Source: PoT sp049331405 (GTDB lineage: Bacteria > Planctomycetota > Planctomycetia > Isosphaerales > Isosphaeraceae). From it: a stretch of 64,000 nt of DNA. The first letter of the stretch is position 1. Every line of letters starts with the position of its first letter. The DNA lies in the NCBI RefSeq assembly GCF_049331405.1, contig NZ_CP186274.1:7192001-7256000 (forward strand). The letters are read 5' to 3'. Shown here piece by piece: positions 18,433 to 27,840 of this stretch. The notes below the pieces were generated by a model. That model ran no database searches and was not told where the DNA came from. It was given only the letters and a program-made list of their open reading frames with translations. The translations under genes and the position numbers were made by a program.

Positions 18433-20517
18433 ATGCGATGGCGTCCGGGATGTCTGGCCGCGCTCGTGCTCGCGGCGGTGTGGGGAGGAGTCGGCGTGCA
18501 AGCGGACGAAGGGATGTGGGTGTTCGACAACCTGCCGCTCGAACACCTCAAGCGTACGTATCAGTTCGAACCCTCGGCCGATTGGGTGACGCAGCTTCGC
18601 TCCTCGGCCGTCCGGTTCAACAGCGGCGGCTCGGGCTCGTTCGTCTCGGCCGATGGCCTCGTGATGACCAACCATCACGTCGGCGCCGACATGCTGCATA
18701 AGATCAGCACGCCGGAGAAGGACTATCATCGCGACGGCTTCCTCGCCAAGTCGTACGCCGATGAGATCAAGGCGCCGGACCTCGAGCTGAACGTCCTGGT
18801 CGATATCCAGGACGTGACCGACAAGGTCCTCGCCGGCGTCGTGGCCGGATCCGACGACGCGGCGGCCGGCATCGCCAAGCGGAAGGCCATGGCGACCATC
18901 GAGAAGGAGTCGCTCGAAAAGACCGGGCTCCGCAGCGACGTCGTGACCCTCTATCAGGGAGGGAAGTACGCGCTTTATACCTATAAGAAGTATACGGATG
19001 TTCGACTGGTATTTGCCCCCGAGTTCGCCATCGCGTTCTTCGGCGGCGACCCTGACAACTTCGAGTATCCCCGCTACGACCTCGACGTCTGCTTCTTCCG
19101 GGCCTACGAGGACGGCAAGCCCGCCAAGCCCAAGCATCACCTTAAGTGGAGCAAGGGCGGGAGCAAGGACGGCGAACTGATTTTCGTGGCGGGCCACCCG
19201 GGGCGGACGAGCCGGCTCAACACCCTGAGCCACCTCGAATACCTGCGTGACGTCTCGTTCCCGTTCACGCTCGAAGTCCTCCACGACCGGGAGAACTTCC
19301 TGCTCGAGTACAGCCGCAAGGGTGCCGAGCAGGAGCGGCAGGCCAAGGACGAACTCTTCGGCTACCAGAACTCCCGCAAGGCCCGCGAAGGCGGCCTGAA
19401 GGGGCTCAAAGATGCCGCCCTGATGGGCCGGAAGGCTGATGTCGAGAAGGCCCTAAGGGATCAGGTCGCCGCCGACCCCAAGGCCAAGGCCGCTTATGGC
19501 GAGGCCTGGAACAAGATCGCCGCCGCTCAGAAGGTCTCCGAGAAGATCGCCAGGCGGGTCAACTTCCTGGAACGCGGATTCGCGTTCGATTCCGAGCTCT
19601 TCCAGATCGCGCGGACCCTGGTGAGACTGGCTCAGGAACGGACGCTGCCGAATCCCGACCGGCTTCGCGAGTTCCGGGAGTCGGGCCTCGACTCGCTCAA
19701 GCTCCAGCTCTTCTCGGATGCCCCGGTCTACGCTGACTACGAGAAGGCCAAGCTGGCTCATTCGCTCGCGTTCTGGAAGAAGACGATGGGGGACGACCCG
19801 CTCGTCGCCCAGGTCTTCCAGGGACGCTCGGCCGAGGAGGTCGCGAAGGCCTATATCGACGGCTCGAAGCTCGCTGACGTCGCGCTCCGCAAGGAACTGG
19901 CCGAGAAGAGTGCCTCAGAACTGGCCGCGGTCAATGACCCGATGCTGAAGCTCGCCGCCTTGGTCGACGCCGACGCCCGCAAGGTCCGCAAGCAGTTCGA
20001 GGACGAGGTCGAAGGGGTCCTCTCGGCCCAGTATGGCCTCATCGCCAGGGCGATCTTCGAGACGCGAGGATCCTCGGTCTATCCCGACGCCACCTTCACA
20101 CTCCGGCTGGCCTTCGGCACGGTCAAGGGCTACGAGGTCGATGGCAAGGCAATCCCCCCGTTCACCGACGTCGCCGGTGCCTTCAAGCACGCCGACGCCC
20201 ACGGCAACACCGACCCGTACGAGCTGCCCCCGAGCTGGCACAAGGCCCGCAAGGATGGTCGGCTCAAGCTCGACACGCCGATGAATTTCGTCTCGACGGC
20301 CGACATCATCGGCGGCAACTCGGGCAGCCCCGTCGTGAACCGTGAGAATGAAGTCGTCGGCCTGATCTTCGACGGCAACATTTACTCACTCGTCCTCGAC
20401 TTCGCCTACGACGACCGACTCGCGCGGGCGGTCTCGGTCGATTCGAGGGTCATCCTCGAGGCGCTCAAGTCGGTCTACCAAGCCGAGGGGCTCGTCAAGG
20501 AATTGACGGCGCACTGA
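18433..20517 (+). CDS. S46 family dipeptidyl peptidase (DPP7/DPP11-like), exported
   Basis: A 694-residue serine peptidase that removes dipeptides from peptide N-termini. ATG 18433 follows AGGAGG by 7 bases. A signal peptide with likely cleavage after VQA opens the protein, so it acts in the periplasm or outside. The catalytic site is split as in the family: MTNHHV with the His pair at 81-82 near the N-terminus and GGNSGSPVVN with Ser630 near the C-terminus, with a long helical domain between. The IFDGN segment has Gly where I recall Arg in the acidic-specific DPP11, which would point to DPP7-like hydrophobic preference (inference). Pairs logically with the upstream OPT transporter. Confidence 0.93.
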   Translation: MRWRPGCLAALVLAAVWGGVGVQADEGMWVFDNLPLEHLKRTYQFEPSADWVTQLRSSAVRFNSGGSGSFVSADGLVMTNHHVGADMLHKISTPEKDYHRDGFLAKSYADEIKAPDLELNVLVDIQDVTDKVLAGVVAGSDDAAAGIAKRKAMATIEKESLEKTGLRSDVVTLYQGGKYALYTYKKYTDVRLVFAPEFAIAFFGGDPDNFEYPRYDLDVCFFRAYEDGKPAKPKHHLKWSKGGSKDGELIFVAGHPGRTSRLNTLSHLEYLRDVSFPFTLEVLHDRENFLLEYSRKGAEQERQAKDELFGYQNSRKAREGGLKGLKDAALMGRKADVEKALRDQVAADPKAKAAYGEAWNKIAAAQKVSEKIARRVNFLERGFAFDSELFQIARTLVRLAQERTLPNPDRLREFRESGLDSLKLQLFSDAPVYADYEKAKLAHSLAFWKKTMGDDPLVAQVFQGRSAEEVAKAYIDGSKLADVALRKELAEKSASELAAVNDPMLKLAALVDADARKVRKQFEDEVEGVLSAQYGLIARAIFETRGSSVYPDATFTLRLAFGTVKGYEVDGKAIPPFTDVAGAFKHADAHGNTDPYELPPSWHKARKDGRLKLDTPMNFVSTADIIGGNSGSPVVNRENEVVGLIFDGNIYSLVLDFAYDDRLARAVSVDSRVILEALKSVYQAEGLVKELTAH

Positions 20518-20543
20518 GTTTTCCGACAACCCGGAAACGCCGA

Positions 20544-20588
20544 CGAGATGAGTCGGTCGCGAAGTAACTCGCGCCCGGGCTCATCTCG
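20544..20588. terminator. Candidate bidirectional terminator between convergent genes
   Basis: CGAGATGAG (20544-20552) pairs with CTCATCTCG (20580-20588), with a GC-rich inner region, followed on the plus strand by TTTCGTTT. It lies between the convergent S46 peptidase gene and the minus-strand hypothetical gene, the position expected for a shared terminator. The loop is long and the T-run interrupted. Confidence 0.5.
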
Positions 20589-20616
20589 TTTCGTTTGGGG
20601 TGCTCATGTCTTCCGT

Positions 20617-21117
20617 TCAGGAGACCTTCGAGCGGAGCTCGGCTTCCGCGGCACCGGATGGCTGGCGGACCACCTTGTCGAGGCCCGGGAAGAGGATCGA
20701 CGAGTGGATCTCGCCTTCGTCTCCGACGACCACCGAGGGGGTCGTTCCGGTGAGGGCGGCGACCTGGTCTTCCAGGGTCCCGAGCCGGCGGACGAGCGCG
20801 ACGTAGTCCCAGCCGAAGGCCAGGGCCGTCTGCAACTGCTCGGCGTTCTCTTCGTGCTTCTTCGCGAGCTCGGCGTGGCTGGCCTTCAACTGGTCGGAGT
20901 CGACCCGGAGGGCGAAGACGGCGTGCTCGTGCCGCTCGACCTTGGGGGCGAGGGTGTCGAGGCCGTCGAGCCGGGCGATCAGGTACTGATAGAGCTCGAC
21001 CTGGCGGAGGAAGATCGGCCGCAAGATGCGACGCATGATCCTGCGGGCCGAAACCATGAGGATGCGAGGACCTTTGGTGTTCTGGCCACCGGCGTTGTAG
21101 AAGGCAAGATCGATCAT
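20617..21117 (-). CDS. Small coiled-coil protein of unknown function at the end of the glycosyltransferase cluster
   Basis: 166 residues from ATG 21117, which follows GGGAG by 7 bases. I do not recognise a named family. An Arg-rich amphipathic segment (RRIMRRILRPIFLRQVELYQYL) is followed by a long heptad-like helix (about residues 45-115) and a short end. Proteins with the pattern RRxLRPxF followed by coiled coil occur next to glycan-related genes in other bacteria, where they may help membrane attachment or chain-length control, but that is inference. It is separated by 157 bases from the upstream glycosyltransferase and is convergent with the S46 peptidase gene. Confidence 0.75.
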   Translation of the reverse strand: MIDLAFYNAGGQNTKGPRILMVSARRIMRRILRPIFLRQVELYQYLIARLDGLDTLAPKVERHEHAVFALRVDSDQLKASHAELAKKHEENAEQLQTALAFGWDYVALVRRLGTLEDQVAALTGTTPSVVVGDEGEIHSSILFPGLDKVVRQPSGAAEAELRSKVS

Positions 21118-21274
21118 CGGATCACTCCCTCTCCTGGAGTTTGCTGGTCGCTGTATCGGGGAACGACGTCTATTTCGGTGAACCTTCGTTCGATCGACCG
21201 GCCAGAGGAGTAGACCGTGATCGTCGTGGGGCGGCGACAAGCTCATGCTTGGCGGCCCGCTCACGAAGAGATTC

Positions 21275-22555
21275 TCAAGCGCAGTAGGGTTCTTGGATCA
21301 GGACCGAGGCGAGTCGCTCGGCGAGCAGCGCGAGGCGGTAGGCCTCCATGGACGTACCGGCGCCTTCTCTTGTTTGATCGGCTGCTTGCAGCAAGTTTCT
21401 CTCGATTTTCGGGATGAGTTGCTGCAAATGGAAATCGTTGCGGACGAGCGAGGACAGCCGTCGGCCCAGCGGCTCGAGGGCGATCTGCCCCTCGATGACC
21501 ATCTCCCAGGCGTTCGCGAACCCCTGCGCCGACCTCGGCACCTTGAGGCAGTGGACGCCGTGGACGAACCACTCGCTGTTGCCCCCGAGCTGCCCCATGA
21601 TCGGCACGCAACCGCTGGGGGCCGCCTCGATCGGGGCGAAGGCGCAAGGCTCGCGGTGCCTGGCCGGGAAGGCGAAGACGTCGTAATCCTGATAGGCGGC
21701 AATCAGCTCCGATTGCCGCACAGGGCCCCGGAGCTTGACGAAGTCGCAGACTCCCTGGGATTTGATGAGATCGCTGCAGGACGTGTCGTCGATCTTGCCG
21801 TAGATGTCGACGGCGAAGTTCTCAATCCCCTTAGATCGCAGGATTGACGCAGCCTTGACGATCAGGTCCATGCCCTTGTCGTAGGTACGGCCGATGTGCG
21901 CGGCGGAGGCGACGATCTTGAGCACGTTGCCGGGCTGATAGAAGGTCGACCTGACGGGCGGGATCGGGCCCGCGACCCAGTTCGAGAGGATCTCCACCTC
22001 CCCCTGGAGGCGGATCCCCTTGCGTTCGATCTCGTCGACGAGCTGCTGGCTGCACGCGATGAAGGTGCCGCGGAGCTGCTCCTCGAACTGCCGAGCTAGG
22101 GCGGGGATGACGCGGTTGCCGACCTTGCAGAGCGAGGCGGGCACGTCGTCCATCAGGTGCCAGACCCAGGGGATGCGCAGGTGATGCAGGCATCCCATCA
22201 GCCCGAGTCCGCCGACCCCCGTGAGGGCCCAGACGTAGGCAACGTCCGGGTTGAAGTCCTTGATCGCGGCGAGCAACGCGTGGACATTGAAGGCATTGAT
22301 CACATGAGACTCGGTCTCGGCGAGTCGCAGCGTGACCGGGGCGCTCCGGAAGTGCGTGTACTCGACCCAGAGGTCGGTGAGCCGGAGCGTCCTGAGGACG
22401 TGATCGCTCGAGGCGACCGGAGTCCTGGGCGCGGTGGTCAGGACCATGACTTCGTGACCCCTGCTCCGCAGCAGGTCGACGACCTGGGCACAGCCCATCT
22501 CGTAGCCGCCGATGGCGTCTGGGGGGTAGAGATTGCTGATCACCAGGATTTTCAC
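21275..22555 (-). CDS. Glycosyltransferase family 4 protein (type A, most diverged copy)
   Basis: 426 residues with the GT-B fold of GT4 enzymes, which move a sugar from a nucleotide donor, with retention, to a glycan or lipid. It starts ILVISNLYPPDAIGGYEMGCAQVV, closely like the copies at 23878-25146 and 25299-26567. The donor-binding E-x7-E region reads REPCAFAPIEAAPSG, where the other two have REPFG-VP-EA-ARG, so this copy is altered there. The GTG start at 22555 overlaps the stop of the preceding glycosyltransferase by 4 bases (GTGA), so the pair is translationally coupled. Last glycosyltransferase of the minus-strand array. Confidence 0.9.
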   Translation of the reverse strand: MKILVISNLYPPDAIGGYEMGCAQVVDLLRSRGHEVMVLTTAPRTPVASSDHVLRTLRLTDLWVEYTHFRSAPVTLRLAETESHVINAFNVHALLAAIKDFNPDVAYVWALTGVGGLGLMGCLHHLRIPWVWHLMDDVPASLCKVGNRVIPALARQFEEQLRGTFIACSQQLVDEIERKGIRLQGEVEILSNWVAGPIPPVRSTFYQPGNVLKIVASAAHIGRTYDKGMDLIVKAASILRSKGIENFAVDIYGKIDDTSCSDLIKSQGVCDFVKLRGPVRQSELIAAYQDYDVFAFPARHREPCAFAPIEAAPSGCVPIMGQLGGNSEWFVHGVHCLKVPRSAQGFANAWEMVIEGQIALEPLGRRLSSLVRNDFHLQQLIPKIERNLLQAADQTREGAGTSMEAYRLALLAERLASVLIQEPYCA

Positions 22556-23661
22556 GCGGCCACCTCGTACGTTCGGGCGATCAATCGGTCATAGATCTCG
22601 ACGAGCCGACCGCCGGCCACGCGATAGTCGTACTCCTGCTCGACCCGACGGCGGGCCCGTTTGCCCATCCACTCGACCAGCCCAGGGTTGGCGGCCAGGA
22701 GCCGGAGCGCGGCGGCGAGGTCGTCGGGGTCGTCGAAGACGAAGCCGGTCTCCCCCTCGATGATGAACTCGGGCATGGCCGCGACCCTGGAGCTCATCGC
22801 GGGGGTCCCGCACGACATGGCCTCGAGGATCGAGAGGCCCATCAGCTCGGGTTGGGTGTGGAGGTTGCCAAAGCAGTCGAGGTGGACCGAGGGGAGGATG
22901 TTGACCCAGGCCCTCCGGTACAGGTCGAGGATGCGCTCGTCGTCGGCGTCGGTGATGAACTCGACACACTTCCCCTTCGCCAGCTTCTGGAGCAGCTCGT
23001 AGTAAGGGGCGTCGTAGGCCCGGCCGCAGACGGTGAGCGGCAGTTCCGGGGGCATCGCGGCGATGAGCTTGTCGATCCCCTTATGCGGCAGGAGTCGACC
23101 GAGGTAGAGCACTCGATCGCGGACGACGGGCACGGGCGACGGCGTGAATCGAGAGGCGTCGACGCCCCCCTTGATGACCTCGATGGGCGTCGACGTCCGG
23201 AAGAAGGACGCGGCGAAGTCGGACTGGGCGATGATCTGATCGGCAAGCTCGAGGATGCCGAGGTGCTCGACGAACGGGCTCGAGGTGCCGCCGTGGTCGG
23301 TCACGCAGATCGGCTTGCGGAGCTGCTTGGCGACCAGCATTCCCGCCTCGGAGCAGCGGGTGTAGGCCTGGTGGATGTGGACGAGGTCCACGTCGCTCAG
23401 CGCCTCGGGCAGTTCCCAGGAGACCATGTCCAGCGGGTGGAGCGGCTTCCCCGCCGCAGTGAGGACCCGCAGCGAGACGCCCGGGGCCATCGTCTGGCGA
23501 TGAGGGGCTTCGCCGAATGAGATGAGCTCGACCTCGATGCGCCCGTCGGAGGCCTCGACGACCCCCTTGGCCAAGTTGAGAGGATAGCGCTCTCCCCCGC
23601 CCAGGTACGACTTCTCGTCGAAATAGAGCGGCGCCAAATAGGCGATCTTACTCACGGACAT
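22552..23661 (-). CDS. Glycosyltransferase family 4 protein (type B)
   Basis: 369 residues from ATG 23661, with GAGGTGG just upstream; an upstream in-frame start at 23709 adds 16 unlikely residues. It begins SKIAYLAPLYFDEKSYLGGGERYPLNLA and carries the glycan-site GGGER, the VTDHGG segment and the donor motif ELMGLSILEAMSCGTP of GT4 enzymes. It is a clear paralogue of the protein at 26564-27676 (shared YFDEKS-LGGGER-PLNLA, VIKGGVDAS/TIKGGVDAS, GRLLPHKGID, EFITDADD). Its stop overlaps the GTG of the type A gene behind it. Probably builds surface polysaccharide; the sugar is unknown. Confidence 0.92.
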   Translation of the reverse strand: MSVSKIAYLAPLYFDEKSYLGGGERYPLNLAKGVVEASDGRIEVELISFGEAPHRQTMAPGVSLRVLTAAGKPLHPLDMVSWELPEALSDVDLVHIHQAYTRCSEAGMLVAKQLRKPICVTDHGGTSSPFVEHLGILELADQIIAQSDFAASFFRTSTPIEVIKGGVDASRFTPSPVPVVRDRVLYLGRLLPHKGIDKLIAAMPPELPLTVCGRAYDAPYYELLQKLAKGKCVEFITDADDERILDLYRRAWVNILPSVHLDCFGNLHTQPELMGLSILEAMSCGTPAMSSRVAAMPEFIIEGETGFVFDDPDDLAAALRLLAANPGLVEWMGKRARRRVEQEYDYRVAGGRLVEIYDRLIARTYEVAA

Positions 23662-23877
23662 CGCCACCTCGACTTTCGCAATCGGTCGCTCATCGCCGCG
23701 GGTCAACACGCCTGACCGCGGGTCTCGATCCGGATCACGATCGTTCCAACTTTGTTTCCATTCGGACGGGCACTAGCCGAAGCGAGGGGTGCATCCCTGG
23801 AGCGTTGGCCTTCTATCCCAACCCGTAAATCCGGTCAAGGCCAGTCGCTCCGTCGCGGGGATGCGGAAAGGACGGGC

Positions 23878-25146
23878 TTAAGCAGGTATCGCTTCCTGAA
23901 TCAGGGCACCGGCGACCTGCTCTGCCATCCTCGCGAGCCGATAGGCATCCTCGTACCCCCCTGCCCCGTTCCGCGGACGCCTCGACGCATTCTCGAGGAT
24001 CGACTCGATCCGCGGGAGGATGGTGTCGATGTGGAAGTCTCGGAGTGCCGCGGCGGCGCCCCGCCTCGCGATCGACTGCAGGTCGACCTCGCCCCGGATC
24101 ACCGAGGCGAACGTATCGGCGAAGGCCTCGGGAGTCCTGGCCGACTTCAGGCAGTGGAGCCCATGCACGACCCACTCGGAGACGCCGCAACGCCTCGAAA
24201 TCACGGGGACGCAGCCCCTCGCCAGCGCCTCGATGGGGACCATGCCGAACGGCTCGCGTTCCAGCGTCGGAAATGCAAACAGATCGTAATCCTTGTATCT
24301 CTCCATCAATTCGGGCTGGGGCAGGATCCCGTTGTGCTTGACGTGGTCGACGAGGTCCCGCTCCCGGATCAGTCGGATCAGCGACGGATCGTAGAGGTTC
24401 CCATATAGGTCGATCGAAAAGTCGGTGTATCCCCGGTCGCGCAAGAGCGCCGCCGCCTCGATGACGACGTCGACCCCTTTGAAGCGGGCGATCTGGCCGG
24501 CGAACATGATCTTGAGGTGGCCGCCATGATAAAGGCGGCTGCGAGGCGCGGAGGGAGGAGCCGTGATCCAGTAGGGCAGCATGTGGACGCGGCCGGAGAG
24601 GCGAATCCCCGTCGACTCGATCTCGTTTCGGAGCTGCTCGCTCACGCAGATGAAGTCGCCCAGCATCCGCCTCGAGAACTCCTCGGCGAGGGCCCGGAAT
24701 GTGTCGAGCCCCGTGCTACAGAGGAGTAGCGGCGCGCAGTCGCCGAGCTGCCAGACCCAGGGGACCTTCAAGAACTCGAGGCAGGCCATGATCCCCAGGC
24801 CGCCGAGCCCCAGATTGTTGCAAATGTAAATGACGTCGGGCTCGAACTCCTCTAGCGTCGATGTGAGCACATGGATGTTGTAGGCACTGACCAGCCGCGA
24901 CTCGGCCTCGTCGAGCCGGTACGACAGGTACTGGTTCCCCATCGCGTTGGGGTTCCACTCGTCGATGAGCTTGAAACGCCGGAGGACGTGCGCGGGCGGC
25001 GTACCGACCGGATTGCGAGGGGCGGCGGTGAGGACACGGGCGTCGTGGCCGCGTTCCCTGAGGCCATCGACGACGTGGGCACAGGCCAACTCGTAGCCGC
25101 CGATGAAGTCAGGAGGATAGAGGTTGCTCAGGGCCAGGACTTTCAC
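23878..25146 (-). CDS. Glycosyltransferase family 4 protein (type A, middle copy)
   Basis: 422 residues starting with GTG at 25146. The N-terminal VLALSNLYPPDFIGGYELACAHVVDGLRERGHD is nearly the same as in the copy at 25299-26567, and identity continues through PWVWQLGD, FKGVDVVIEAA and the donor-site E-x7-E in REPFGMVPIEALARG. This is the extra A gene, without its own B partner directly upstream; gaps of 152 and 216 bases flank it, against 4-base overlaps inside the two BA pairs. It presumably transfers a hexose in the same glycan pathway as its neighbours. Confidence 0.93.
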   Translation of the reverse strand: MKVLALSNLYPPDFIGGYELACAHVVDGLRERGHDARVLTAAPRNPVGTPPAHVLRRFKLIDEWNPNAMGNQYLSYRLDEAESRLVSAYNIHVLTSTLEEFEPDVIYICNNLGLGGLGIMACLEFLKVPWVWQLGDCAPLLLCSTGLDTFRALAEEFSRRMLGDFICVSEQLRNEIESTGIRLSGRVHMLPYWITAPPSAPRSRLYHGGHLKIMFAGQIARFKGVDVVIEAAALLRDRGYTDFSIDLYGNLYDPSLIRLIRERDLVDHVKHNGILPQPELMERYKDYDLFAFPTLEREPFGMVPIEALARGCVPVISRRCGVSEWVVHGLHCLKSARTPEAFADTFASVIRGEVDLQSIARRGAAAALRDFHIDTILPRIESILENASRRPRNGAGGYEDAYRLARMAEQVAGALIQEAIPA

Positions 25147-25298
25147 GCCGCCGCCTCCTAGTGTCGAGCGAATTCGAGGTGCGTTCGCCTCGGCCTGATC
25201 AATCCAACACGTCGCAAGGATTTACGTCTTCGTGAGCGAGATTTGAGCCGATCATTATGCGAGAGCGCCGTGCGGCCCACGTCGAGCCGAATGATCGC

Positions 25299-26567
25299 TC
25301 AGGCCACGATCGTCTCCTGGATCAAGTTGGCGCCGACCTGCTCGGCGAGCCTCGCCAGCCTGTAGGCTTCCTTCGCCGTCCCTGCGCCCGCCCTCGACTG
25401 CAACGAGGCCTGGACAAGCTGCCGCTCGATCGAGGGCAGGATCGAGTCGATGTGGAAGTCGCGCCAGGCCATCACCATGCCCCGACGCCCCATCGCCTCG
25501 AGATCCACTTCGCCTCGCATCACGGCGGCGAAGGCCCTGGCGAATGAATGCGCATCGCGCTCGGCCTTGAGCCCGTGGACACCGTGAACGAGGTACTCGG
25601 CGATTCCGCACTTCCGGGTCAGGACGGGGACACAACCCCTGGCCATCGCCTCCAGCGGGACGAGACCGAAGGGCTCGCGCAGGATCGTGGGAAACGCGAA
25701 GACGTCGTAGTCGCGATAGGCATCGAGGAGCTGCCGATGCGGCAGCACTCCCTTGAAGGAGACGTGTCGCGTCAGACCCAGCTTGCTCGCGAGCAGGACG
25801 AGGTCGGGCTGATGGACCCTGCCGTAGAAGTCGATCGAGAAATCGTCGTGGCCGAGCTCTCGGAGGTTCGCGGCCGCCACGATGAGGAGGTCGCTTCCCT
25901 TCCAGCGCGCCACCTGCCCCGCGCTCATGATCCTGAGGTGGCCGCCTTTGTAATACGAGCGTTCGACCATCCGACGAGTCCCGGTGATCCAGTTGGGCAG
26001 GACCTGGACGCGTCCGTTGAGGTGGATCCCGGCATCCTCGATCTCGCGCCTGAGCTGCTCGCTGACGACGATGTAGTTCCCCCGGATGCGGCTCGAGAAG
26101 GCCCGTGCAAGCCCCTCGATGACCGTCTCCCTCGTGCTGCAGAGGTGGAACGGCACCCGGTCGCCGAGTTGCCAGACCCAGGGGATCTTCATGTACTGGA
26201 GGCAGGCGACGAGGGCGAAGCCGCCGAGCCCGGTCACGCAGCAGATGTAAACGACATCCGGGGCGAACTCGTCGAGCACGCTCGTCAGGACGTGGACGTT
26301 GTGGGCGCTCACCAACCTCGACTCGGCCTCGTCGAGCCGATACGCGAGAGAGGCCGATCCCATCCCGTCCTCGCTCCACTCGTCGACGAGCCGGAAACGC
26401 CTGAGGACGTGCTCTGGCGATCTGGGGATCGGCTGTCGAGGTGTCGCGGTCAGGACGCGGACGTCGTGGCCGCGCTCGCGAAAGGCATCGACGACGTGGG
26501 CACAGGCCAACTCGTAGCCGCCGATGAAGTCGGGGGGATACAGGTTGCTGAGCGTGAGGATCTTCAA
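25299..26567 (-). CDS. Glycosyltransferase family 4 protein (type A, first copy)
   Basis: 422 residues starting with TTG at 26567, whose last bases overlap the TGA of the upstream type B gene (TTGA), so it depends on translational coupling. ILTLSNLYPPDFIGGYELACAHVVDAFRERGHD opens the acceptor domain; PWVWQLGDRVPFHLCST and REPFGLVPLEAMARGCVP mark the middle and the donor site of a GT4 enzyme. It is the same length as the middle copy and very similar to it, which suggests a relatively recent duplication. Likely cytoplasmic face of the inner membrane, surface glycan assembly. Confidence 0.93.
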   Translation of the reverse strand: MKILTLSNLYPPDFIGGYELACAHVVDAFRERGHDVRVLTATPRQPIPRSPEHVLRRFRLVDEWSEDGMGSASLAYRLDEAESRLVSAHNVHVLTSVLDEFAPDVVYICCVTGLGGFALVACLQYMKIPWVWQLGDRVPFHLCSTRETVIEGLARAFSSRIRGNYIVVSEQLRREIEDAGIHLNGRVQVLPNWITGTRRMVERSYYKGGHLRIMSAGQVARWKGSDLLIVAAANLRELGHDDFSIDFYGRVHQPDLVLLASKLGLTRHVSFKGVLPHRQLLDAYRDYDVFAFPTILREPFGLVPLEAMARGCVPVLTRKCGIAEYLVHGVHGLKAERDAHSFARAFAAVMRGEVDLEAMGRRGMVMAWRDFHIDSILPSIERQLVQASLQSRAGAGTAKEAYRLARLAEQVGANLIQETIVA

Positions 26568-27676
26568 GCGGCCGCCTCCCTCGCCTGCTCGAAGAGCGAC
26601 CGGTAGAGGTCGTATAGCTTGCGTCCGGCGACCTTCAAGTCGAACTCGGCCTCGACCGCCTGCCGCCCACGCTGGCCCATGGTCTCGACGAGGTCGGGGC
26701 TTTCGACGAGGGTCAGGATTCGGTCGGTCAACTGATCCAGACTGTCGTAGATGTAGCCGGTCTCGCCGTCGCGGATGAACTCGGGCATCCCGCCCACGCG
26801 AGAACCGATGGCGGGGGTGCCGCAGGCCATCGACTCGAGGAGGGCGAAGCCCATCAACTCAGGCGCGACGTGGCTGGCGCCGAAGCAGTCGTGATAGACC
26901 GAGGGGAGCACCGTCACCCAGGCCGATTGATAGAGCTCGCGGAGCGTGGCGTCATCGGCGTCGGTGATGAACTCGACCGGCTTGCCGACGGCCAGGTGAT
27001 TAATACGCCAGGTGTAGTCCTCGCGGAAGGGGCGACCAACGACCTTGAGCGGCACGCCGGGCGGCAGCGACTCGATCAGGTAGTCGATCCCCTTGTGCGG
27101 GAGCAGGCGTCCCACGAAGAGGACGTGCCCGCGCTCCGGCCGGGTATCGGGGAGGCAGAACGTCGAGGCGTCGACGCCCCCCTTGATGGTCTCAATAGGC
27201 GTGGTACTTCGATGGAGCGCCGCGCCGAAGTCGGAGTAGGCCACGATTCGGTCGGCGAGATCCAGGCAGCCGAGGTTCAGGCCGATCGTGCTCGAGGCCC
27301 CACCGTGGTCGGTCACGCAGATCGGCTTGTGGTCCTGCTTCGCGATGAGTATGCCCAGCTCGCTCGAGCGTGTGTAGGGCACGTGGATGTGGACGAGGTC
27401 GGCGTCCGCTAGGGCCGCGGGTAGGTCCCACGAGACGGCGTTGAGGATGTCGTGCGGCCGGTTTGAGACTGGTAGGACTCGCAGAGACACGCCCGGCTTG
27501 AGCGAATACCGCGCAGCCCGCTCGCCGAAAGAGATCAACTCGACGGTGCAACGTCCTTCGGCCGCCGCGGCGACCCCCGTCGCCAGGTTCAGCGGGAACC
27601 GTTCGCCGCCGCCGAGCCTCGATTTCTCATCGAAGTAGAGTGGGGTGAGATAGGCGACCTTGCGAAGCTCCGGCAT
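26564..27676 (-). CDS. Glycosyltransferase family 4 protein (type B, first gene of the array)
   Basis: 370 residues from ATG 27676. N-terminal KVAYLTPLYFDEKSRLGGGERFPLNLA, VCVTDHGG-like segment ICVTDHGGASS, GRLLPHKGID and the donor site ELMGFALLESMACGTP identify a GT4 enzyme and pair it with the type B paralogue at 22552-23661. It leads the minus-strand array whose order is B-A-A-B-A. The 259 bases upstream, to accA, contain a 9-bp inverted repeat (27841-27874) and should hold the promoter if the array has its own. Confidence 0.92.
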   Translation of the reverse strand: MPELRKVAYLTPLYFDEKSRLGGGERFPLNLATGVAAAAEGRCTVELISFGERAARYSLKPGVSLRVLPVSNRPHDILNAVSWDLPAALADADLVHIHVPYTRSSELGILIAKQDHKPICVTDHGGASSTIGLNLGCLDLADRIVAYSDFGAALHRSTTPIETIKGGVDASTFCLPDTRPERGHVLFVGRLLPHKGIDYLIESLPPGVPLKVVGRPFREDYTWRINHLAVGKPVEFITDADDATLRELYQSAWVTVLPSVYHDCFGASHVAPELMGFALLESMACGTPAIGSRVGGMPEFIRDGETGYIYDSLDQLTDRILTLVESPDLVETMGQRGRQAVEAEFDLKVAGRKLYDLYRSLFEQAREAAA

Positions 27677-27840
27677 TCACCCCTCCTGGGCTTGTGCAGT
27701 GCGGTCGACCAAGGCACGACCGGTCGCACGGCAGACTCGCTCGTGGCACGGGAATCCCTTCCGCGGCCAGATCCGAGGAGGCTGTGGACTTCTAACAGAG
27801 GTCGGCCGAGGGGTCAAGGTCGGACGAATAAGTCACAAGT

